The position numbers and the translations under genes are program-made. DNA of 64,000 bases from Phyllosticta citriasiana (Eukaryota; Ascomycota; Dothideomycetes; Botryosphaeriales; Phyllostictaceae). Location: assembly GCA_038021145.1 (NCBI GenBank), contig JBBPHT010000011.1, forward strand, positions 434,001 to 498,000, read 5' to 3'. Of the stretch, positions 56,182 to 64,000 are shown one piece after another (position 1 is the stretch's first letter; each line of letters opens with the position of its first letter). Below the pieces are notes generated by a model that saw nothing but the letters and a program-made list of their open reading frames with translations, was not told the DNA's origin and made no database searches.

Positions 56182-57223
56182 GCACTTGATCGTCTCGCAA
56201 AGACGGATGAATGAATTGCGACCCGAAGGGCGGAGTGGAAGATTGCTGCTCCTGAGATGACGATGACGACGATGACGACGATGTGAATGAGTGAGTGATG
56301 TTGATGAGTCATGAGGTAGAGGTGGTGGTGGTGGTGGTGGTGATCATGAGAGGTGTCGGTGTCAGGTCGATGAGGCGTCTGTTGTGTATGGTAATGGAGA
56401 CGAAGGAGAAGGAAGAGGAGGAGGAGGAGGAGGTCGGAAAAGTAACGCCGCGTCTTTTCGCCCTGTCGCTCTATCAATTTCCTGCTTTCACACCCTACCC
56501 TTTCTTTTCCCCTAAAAACATGAAAACAAACAAACTATCAAACACAGAAGACTCAAAGCTTGGAGGAGGACGTCACTGCACAACCCTTGCCCCGCCCCTG
56601 TTGCTTTGCTTTCGTTGGTTGTTGCCGCTGTTCTATTTGTGTTCTATTTGTGTTCTATTTCAGTGATATGATGATGGCCTCCTGTCCGTCGGTCTCTTCC
56701 CTTGGTGCTGGTTTATGTATGTGAGGGGTGCTTTGTTTGGCTGTCATTTTCCATGTTCGTATTCAGTAGGTTGGAGAAGGGTTCTTGGTGTGTGGTGGTG
56801 GTGGTGGTGGTGGATTGTAGTCTATTTGCCGGGAGGAGTTTTCTTCCTGCGTATTATGCTTCGATGATGGTGTTGGTGCTGTTCATGATGCATTGTGATG
56901 GCGTGCACGTGCATTGTGCTCATCACGCCGTACCGCGACCTGAGATGTCTGCTCGTCGCATTGTAGCCTTCATGATGTCCCAATATCGACAGGATAGATC
57001 CAAGGCACCGTAGTCGCCTATAACATGGGAATGCAATGAAAAGAAAAAAAAGGTAGATGCTTTTGTGAGTGCTAGCCACTCGAAACGAAAACCCGAAGCC
57101 TATCCAACCGACCCATTGAATGTGCACCAAAACCCCATGTAAATGCGAAACTCCTCTCCTCTGCCAGAAATCTCTAGGTCTCTTGCGTACACATTGTTCC
57201 ACTCATATCACACCTCCCAACCC
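56182..57223. other. Intergenic between convergent AOX1 and RPA135
   Basis: Contains GATGAC-type repeats at about 56256-56283, GTG runs at about 56320-56341 and 56794-56813, and GAG repeats at about 56414-56431. No coding signal. Confidence 0.6.
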
Positions 57224-60200
57224 TTACGGGTCGACCTTGAACTTCATCTTGACGCCCATGGCCGCCAGCTCGACGTCCAAGTACCGCAAGACGCCTGGCA
57301 CGGCAATGACGGCCACGTCCTCGCCGCCGACCCATCGGATGCCGTGGCCATCCTCCCAGACCTCGCTCTTGGGCTCCCAGCCCTCGGCGCGGTGCGCGCA
57401 GCGCCGGCAGCGCGTAAAGCCTGAGCCCTTGCGCATGCGACCGTACAGGCCAACCGTCGGCGCCGTCGACAAGAAGCTGCCGCATTGCCGGCAGATCCAT
57501 GCCTTGGCGTAATCGGAGCAGTTGAGCAGACGGTCCTGCAGCAGGTGCGCTGTGCCGTGGGCCAGCAAGGCGTCGCGCTCCATTTCTCCGACACGGATAC
57601 CACCGCCCTTTTTACGACCCTTGATGGGTTGACCTGTGAGCGCGTTGGTCGGACCCGTCGTACGCACTTGGTACTTGTCGTTGACCATGTGACGCAGACG
57701 TTGGTAGTAGACGACACCGATGTAAATGTCGGCGTGCAGCTCTTGGCCAGTGATGCCACTGTACATGGGCTCGTTGCCATAGTAGTTGTAGCCGGCGGAC
57801 TTGAGCTGGTGGCCAAAGTAGTCGACTGCGGTGTTCTCCTCGTCGAAGCGGAAGGGTGTCGAATCTTGTGCCAGGCCATGGAGCGCACCAGCCTTGCCAG
57901 CTAGCGACTCGACAAACATACCAATTGTCATACGGGACGGGAAAGCGTGAGGGTTGATAATGACATCGGGCTGCATGCCCGACTCGCTGAAAGGCATGTC
58001 AACCATGGGCCACTTTTGGGACATGACACCCTTTTGACCGTGACGAGAAGAGAACTTGTCACCAATGACGGGCGAACGAGGGATGCGGATCTTGATGCTG
58101 ATTGCCTGGAAAGGATCGTTTCCACCCTCAGTGCCAAGAAGACGGACTTCCTCAATGAACCCGTCTTCATCGTCCTTGTACTTTTCGAACTGGGTTTGTG
58201 CGTCACGGTTGACGTAGGTGTTTGTGGCCGCATCAAGGGAAACGGTGTGGTATGCGCAGAGGATGTCGCCCTTCTGGACCAATGTTCCAATCGATGGAAG
58301 ACCATCATCGTCGAGCTTAGTCCGCCACTCAGCCTTGACGAGGCCGTCTGGAGCAAAGCCGAAAAGATGCGTAATATTCTTGCTTCCCTTGTTCCGTGCA
58401 TTCTCGCTCAAATCGACCTTTTTCGTCTTGTAGATCGTACCGTGTCCAAAACCACGCTCGTGGGCCGATTTGTTGATGATCATGGCGTCGTCCATGTCGT
58501 AACCGGTGTAGGAGATGACAGCGACAACAGCGTTCATTCCGTTGGGAAAGTTGTCAAGACCGTACGCGTTGTGGAGTGGCGGGCGGACCACCGGAGTCTG
58601 GCCAGTCTGCAGCCTATACGCCTTGTTGTCCGTGCGATAGTGGAGCGACGTTCCCGGAGTACCCATCGACTGCTTACCCATCTGACACTGGTACATGTTA
58701 CGGGGCGATTGGTTGAAATCCGAAAAGGGCGTTTGGTTGGCGACAATAGAGAGGATGTTCGTCGGATCATATTCCACGTGTGTGGAGTCCCCAGACACAA
58801 CTTCTGGTTCCGTGCAAGCAATGGACATGAAGGGCTGCTCAAATGGGCCAACGTAGTCCAGCTTTTCAAGAGGCAGGTACTTGACCGGCCTGTACATACG
58901 AGCAGATTGAGAAAACATGTATACACCAGGGTATTGACCGCCGTTGGAGCTTGGAATGTAGCCAATCTCAAGCTCCCTGGGAACACCGTGACTCCCCTCA
59001 ACCTTCCAGTATCGGATGGTGTCTGAAATCACCTTGGATTGCGCAGGGGAGCAGAATCCCAGCAGGCGGCCGTCGAGCTGGACAACGACACTGTCCTCCA
59101 ATGTGGCGGCAGAGACACTCGAAACGCCAAGTTGTGCGACGAGGCTGGGAATGGCCGAGGAATCGACGTCCGAAGTGGAAATCTTGCAACAGTGCGCAAG
59201 ATGGTTTAGCAGACCACAAGGACCACCGTCGGGAGTGTGGACAGGGCAGAGGAAACCCCAACTCTCTGGCAAAAGTTTTCGGACTGTGGTTGTCTTCAAC
59301 TCAGCAAAGAAGCTACCTCTATGAACCATGCGGAAGTGCGAGATGAAACGGTAAAAGTTGATCTTTTCCGCGACGACAGTATAACCAGAAGTTTGTTGAA
59401 GATCGAGACCACTGGTACTGACAAGGTTGCCTGTGGAAAGGAAGTACTCCATGGCATTTCCAATGTTCTCGTTTGTCCGTCTCACTATCCTGCCGATGAA
59501 TTCCTTGTGGAAGACCTCGTCCGTGAACGGTCTGTTGCCCCTGAACCGAGACCAGTCTGCCGCGGCTCCACGGATGGACATGAGCCAATCCTCAATCTTC
59601 TCCTTGATGATCATGCCGTAGAGGAACCCGCCGAGAAGAATTTCCTGGTTTTGCACGGCATCGGGGTTGTCCACTGTGCACTCACCCTCGACGAGCGAGT
59701 AGAGTTTTCTAACCATGAAGAGGAGCATCTTGAACTTGTCGGCATCTTGGCTCTCGGTGACATTGAAGGATCCCAGGTGCGGCAAGACAATTCTCCTCAA
59801 GAACTCGGTGCCAGCGTCCTCGTCGGTCGTGTCGTCCGGAACGCCTAGTACCACCTTGAACTTGTTCCCGAGATAGGCCCTTGTCTTTTCCTTGGAATGA
59901 ACACCGTACGCCTTGTACGTGCGGAGCAGCAGTTCCACGCGGTCCGTCACAAACTGCTTGTCTGTCAGACCTCTTGAGTTGGCCTTTCCGACCAGGCCTT
60001 CGAAAATCTCCCTGTCATTGGTCTCGGCCAATGCCTTGAGGATCATCATGACGGGTATCAAGTATTCGTTCTTCCTCCACGAGAAACGGAAGGTGACGTT
60101 TCCATCGCTCAGGTAGTGTAGCACGTTTGTTTGCGACGTCTGATCAGGGCGCACCGAGCGAATTTGAATACCGTACTTGGTATACGACGGGCCGCGATTC

Positions 60201-60926
60201 GTGAAGGAGGGTCGAGTAATGGCCATGGGGAAATTCCTCTTGCCGACAATGAGCATACGGATGAGCTTTTCGTTGCCGTTGACAATAAAGTAACCACCCA
60301 GCTCCTCAGTTTCTTCCTTGGCGTCAACTAGCTGGGCTGGAGTCATATTTTGCAGGTGGCACCTGTTTGTCTGATTGCCGTTAGCAACGAGTGACGTCTG
60401 AGGATGGATACAAGCATACCCTGAGCATAATGGGCACCTGTCCCAGCTCGCGAACCGACTCGTGCCATTCGCCATTGTTGACGCGCCACTCCAATCTGGC
60501 CCTCAGCTTTCCTCTGTAGGTGCTGTGCCTCTCGCGACACTCGGAAGGCAGGATGTTGCGGTTCTTGACAGAGAACTTGTTGGTGGCAGGCAGGGCGGCC
60601 TTGTCCAGGAAGACGTCAGTGACGCGCACGCTCAGACGATTGCGGGGAGCATCTCGATTCTCGGGCTTCAGGTATGGGTCGCCGTCGAGAAAGGTCTTGG
60701 TTCCAATGTCCTTGAGACCCCTGTCGACGATTCCATTCTTCTCAAAAATGGCATTGAAGGAGTAGATGTGCGGTTCTATGGCGGCAGCAAGGGCCGGGTA
60801 TGCGGTATGGTCGGTGGGGGGATTCTGGAAGAGCTTGTGCCTGCGCACAGTGTCGTATTCGGTGGACCAATTCGTGCCGGTCTTGGGCTTGGAGCTGTGA
60901 CGCGAGGGGGCTGCGGCGGGCGCCAT
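57224..60926 (-). CDS. RPA135: DNA-directed RNA polymerase I second-largest subunit
   Basis: This is the beta-like subunit of RNA polymerase I, which transcribes rDNA in the nucleolus. Exons are 60926-60420 and 60370-57224, giving 1217 residues, close to the yeast protein. The 49-nt intron joins VPIMLR to TNRCHLQNMTPAQL. Motifs seen are EELGGYFIVNGNEKLIR, WGFLCPVHTPDGGPCGLLNH (the beta-subunit hybrid-binding block), ISYTGYDMDDAMIINKSA, GDKFSSRHGQKGVMSQKWP and NPHAFPSRMTIGM. The C-terminal zinc finger has Cys1129, 1132, 1157 and 1160 (CRQC...CRRC). Small differences from the Rpb2 and Rpc2 paralogues, such as the MLIVGKRNFPMAI phrase, point to Pol I. I start at the ATG of MAPAAAPSRHSS; the frame stays open upstream but encodes Thr and Ala runs. 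Confidence 0.97.
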
Positions 60927-61298
60927 TGCTGCTGGCGGCGGACAGACAGGTGGGAGAAAAAGTACTGGGGTGCTGGGATGGCGGGCCGCGCTGGGCGGCG
61001 GACGGGCTCCGCGAAGGAGCAGGACGGGAGGAGCTGGAGCAGCAGCGGCGGCAGCAGCAGCGGTGGCGACGAAGATAGACGTCCAACAAGCACGCTTTGC
61101 CTGGGTGTTAGAGGCTGTGGTGGTGGTGGTGGTGGTGGGTGTCGCGTTGGCGGATGTCGAGAGCACTTTTTCAAAATCAACCGCGGCGGCGCCACCCACG
61201 GGCACGGGCACGGGCCAGGGCAGTCTTCCCGCAAATCCAGCTCCGCGCCGCCCACTGCAAATGGCTGTGTCGCTCAGTCAGTCTTTCTTTCTTTCTTG

Positions 61299-61301
<3 letters not shown>

Positions 61302-61340
<39 letters not shown>
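61302..61340. repeat. (TC)n dinucleotide repeat
   Basis: Thirty-nine bases of perfect alternating T and C. CT tracts are common in fungal core promoters and leaders. Confidence 0.95.
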
Positions 61341-61344
<4 letters not shown>

Positions 61345-61605
61345 CAAGCTCGTCTGGTCCAGCTGTCCGTTTTCTAGCTACCTTTCCCTACCACTACCTT
61401 GGAGAATACCTGACCATCGTTCTGCCGCCCAACAACAACGCATCCTTCGGCCAACCAAAGGGGCAGCGAGCTCAAGCCCCGCACAGCCAGGCCATCCCGG
61501 GCTCACACGTCGCCTTCGTCCTCGAGCGACGGGCTCTCCCGCTCCGCAGCGCTGCATACCTGACCTGACCTGACCATCCTGCGCTGCTGCCACCCAACTC
61601 CAACT

Positions 61606-61608
61606 CCC

Positions 61609-61639
<31 letters not shown>

Positions 61640-61644
61640 AAAAA
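61606..61644. repeat. C24 followed by A15 homopolymer pair
   Basis: Twenty-four C bases run straight into fifteen A bases, ending 17 bases before the ARL8 start codon, so it should be in or next to the 5' untranslated region. Confidence 0.95.
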
Positions 61645-61661
61645 GAGCCCTCCTCATCGCC

Positions 61662-62700
61662 ATGGCTGGTTTCTTTAGACGCATCTATGATTGGCTGCTG
61701 CGCCTGTTTTGGTGAGTCTGCTCGCATCACGTCGTCATGGCCGCCAACCTTCGGCCCGCCCAGCCTGCTCTGCTCGGCCTCACGCCGCCTCGTGCCTCTA
61801 CACGGCCGTCGTCCACTGAGACAAGGTCGACTCTGTGCGTAACTAACCATGATTCGCTTGCCTCTGCCAGGGCCACCGAGATGGACATCACCATGATCGG
61901 GCTGCAAAACGCCGGCAAGACGTCGCTGCTGAGGGTTCTGGCGGTGAGTTCCACAATGCCATGGTTTGAAATCAGAAGAAGACTGACGTGACCAGGGCGG
62001 CGAGTTCACCATCGAGTGAGTGCAACAGAGACCCCTTCCTTCCGCTGTGTGACGGCGCTGGAACGCGTCCATGGGCAAATTTCGGCTGACGCTCCAACTT
62101 GCAGCTCGATTCCCACCGTCGGCTTCAACATGAAGCGAGTCCAAAAGGGCCACGTGACCTTGAAATGGTATGTATTGCAAGAACGTTTCCGAGGGCTGTC
62201 ATGTGCCTTGGCCATTACGCGAGCTGGGCCGGCGGCAGCAGCAGCAGCAGCAGCAGCAGCAGCCAGCTGAAAGCATCCGATGCTGATTCTTTTGGGCGCA
62301 TCAGTTGGGATCTCGGAGGTCAGCCGAGGTTTCGCTCCATGTGGGAGCGGTACTGTCGGGGCGTAAACGCCATCGTGTATGATCCCTTTCCATGTCGTCG
62401 GCATTCGTCGTGCTGATGGGATGCAGATTCATAGTCGACTCGGCCGACAAGGACGCGTTGCCGGTCGCTCGAGAGGAGTTGCATCTCTTGCTCGAGAAGC
62501 CCAACCTGGAGGGCATTCCGCTACTAGTGCTTGGAAACAAGTCTGACCTGCCAGACAAGGTTTCGGTCGACGAGCTGATCGAGGCCATGGACCTGCGCTC
62601 GGTATCACACCGCGAAGTGAGCTGCTACGGCATTAGCGCAAAAGAGGAGACGAACCTGGATGCGGTTCTGCAGTGGTTGATTGCCCGTGCCAGCAGGTAA
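61662..62700 (+). CDS. ARL8: ARF-like small GTPase Arl8
   Basis: Exons are 61662-61711, 61871-61943, 61996-62015, 62105-62167, 62305-62376 and 62427-62700, totalling 552 nt and 183 residues, the normal Arl8 size. The N-terminal amphipathic helix (FFRRIYDWLLRLFW) replaces the myristoylated helix of Arf proteins. The P-loop is GLQNAGKTS (about residues 27-35), switch I IPTVGFNM, switch II WDLGGQPRFRSMWERYCRGVNAIV, read in parts, then LGNKSDLP for guanine binding and CYGISAKEE. Human Arl8 shares the QPRFRSMWERYCRGVNAIVY stretch almost exactly. Arl8 controls positioning and fusion of lysosomes; in fungi, vacuole and vesicle traffic is the likely role. Exon 3 is only 20 nt, and intron 4 carries a GCA repeat. 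Confidence 0.96.
62235..62262. repeat. GCA triplet repeat in ARL8 intron
   Basis: About nine GCA units inside intron 62168-62304. Confidence 0.9.
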
Positions 62701-64000
62701 CGTGAGGGCGCGCGTGCCTCGTCCTCCTGCTCCTCCTCGTCCTCGTCCTCCTCCTCCTCCTCCTCCAAGTCCGACCGCGACGTCGTTTGCGCATGGGCCA
62801 AGCGATTCGATGAAGATCATGACCAACCCATCCACACCTCTAGCCTACCATCAATACGGCTGTCAGCTTTATACGACATGTGTTAACGAGACACGACGTG
62901 ACGCGAAGAGAAAGCAAAGGCCAGCAATGGTCGCTCATTTTGATTCTTCTTGTTCTTCATCTCCCTTGAGCGCAAGCGTTTCCTTGTATTTTAATTCGAT
63001 TTTGGCTTGCTTGAGCTTGGAAACGGTGGACCGGAATGGGAGTGGCGCAGGCGACTGAAGGAGAGGACGGGTGCTCGATTGGGATGGACACGTGCGCTGT
63101 CGAAGGTGGCGGCCATGGGAGGTTGGTAGAAGTTATTCAGAGTGTCTTCCAGGTAGCATGCAAGAGGCATTCCTAGGGAGGCGGCGCGGCACCGCCAGCC
63201 AGTGAGTGTCGTGGGAGTTTTTGACAGCAATGCCAGCAAGGCGCGTTTCCAACAAGAACGAGACGAATTGGTGAGCGACGGCGACAGCGAAAGTGGCGCG
63301 AAACTTGAACAATTGACGAGGAGAGAAAAGGGAAGAAAAAAAAAATTTCCAAGCGCGGCCGTGGACGACGAGAGGGCGCATTGAGATATTTGACCCAAGC
63401 TGCGGTATGCACTGCAACGCGTTGCGCCATGATTGGGCCGCTCATCCTCGCCCGCTTCTCTCCAGACGGCGACCCCGGCGCCGCTCCTCAGCCGCCAACG
63501 AAACTTGAACGAGACTCCACCACCTTCAACAACCTACCTACTGAGACAGCCGCCAAACACGTCCTCCCTGCATCTGCCCATCATGCCATGCCAATGCCGC
63601 TGCCACTGGCGCTCGCGCGTGCGTCTGATCGGGAAATTTGCCGGCCAATCTCGACAGCCCAACCCAAGACGACTCGACGCCTCCACCTGTACCCACCCGA
63701 ATCCGGACACACCTGGTATAGTCAGCAAGTCATTTGTTCAAGCGGAGAGAAGCCCTACCTTGACTTCAAGCCGCCAAGTTTACCGTGCGTCCGTTACTTC
63801 GTCACGAGTCAGCCTGCTTCAATCCGACGTCGACCTGTGAGGAAACGTCCCGACTGAGGACGAGACACACAGCAGCTCCAGGCACGCAGCAACCGCCCAT
63901 TTCGGCCAGTCACCCTGTCACTTCGCCATTGCCACATAGCCTTTCGTCACACTGTCCTCTAGTTACCTCGACAGCAACCTCAAGGTCACGTCTCTTTGCA
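62701..64000. other. 3' flank of ARL8 and right end of window
   Basis: Starts with CTC/CTG-rich triplets (about 62724-62766). No gene is supported. Open frames between 63381 and 63857 lack conserved features and may be the leader of a gene beyond the window. Confidence 0.5.

Larger units (their letters stand above)
60927..61661. promoter_or_regulatory. Divergent promoter region of RPA135 and ARL8
   Basis: A 735-base gap between the two start codons. It holds a (CT)n tract and a C24A15 homopolymer pair, listed separately. Confidence 0.55.

Noticed and set aside
60927..61211. In-frame N-terminal extension of RPA135
   Set aside because: The extra 95 residues are Thr, Ala and Pro runs from simple repeats and are not expected in this family. 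The ATG at 60926 gives the usual length.

Overview
This window is chromosomal DNA from a filamentous ascomycete (Pezizomycotina, most likely a Sordariomycete). The evidence is short introns of about 45-75 nt with GTRNGY donors and CTRAC-like branch sites, intergenic gaps of 0.3-1.9 kb, long serine/glutamine/acid-rich low-complexity segments inside conserved proteins, and typical fungal families: a Zn2Cys6 regulator, a peroxisomal alcohol oxidase, an Alr/Mnr2-type CorA protein and allantoicase. No rRNA, tRNA, CRISPR array, transposase or reverse-transcriptase gene was recognised.

Layout, left to right. The 3' part of a Frag1/DRAM/Sfk1 membrane protein (+) is followed by an Alr/Mnr2-class CorA Mg2+ transporter (+), allantoicase (+), the 18S rRNA dimethyltransferase DIM1 (+) and an intronless 1205-residue protein of unknown function with an N-terminal Cys/His cluster (+). 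Next come a second CorA-like protein (-), the TFIID/SAGA subunit TAF12 (-), a weak hypothetical gene (+), the V-ATPase assembly factor VMA12 (-) head to head with the polyprenyl diphosphate synthase COQ1 (+), a mitochondrial carrier with very long introns (-), and a nine-exon Gbp2-like SR/RRM protein containing an 8-nt microexon (-). After these are an MFS transporter (+), a Zn2Cys6 transcription factor (+), succinyl-CoA:3-ketoacid CoA-transferase (+), a secreted APP1-domain protein (-) and a DDHD-domain phospholipase (-). A gene-empty stretch of about 3.8 kb follows, then alcohol oxidase (+), RNA polymerase I subunit RPA135 (-) and the GTPase ARL8 (+). The last 1.3 kb holds no recognisable gene.

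Most genes are housekeeping and do not form a pathway cluster. Loose themes are membrane and vacuole function (two CorA proteins, VMA12, ARL8, two lipid-modifying proteins), mitochondria (COQ1, the carrier, the CoA-transferase) and RNA (DIM1, RPA135, the Gbp2-like protein, TAF12). I found no obvious new multi-gene system. The most interesting signals are the 8-nt microexon, the large uncharacterised Cys/His protein, a 57-nt stop-free intron in the MFS transporter, the altered DxDxT-type motif in a secreted APP1 protein, intronic CAG/CTG repeats in three genes, and extreme homopolymers and recurring short-repeat tracts in promoters. All exon boundaries were deduced by eye from reading frame, splice-site consensus and protein-family continuity; no transcript data were available.
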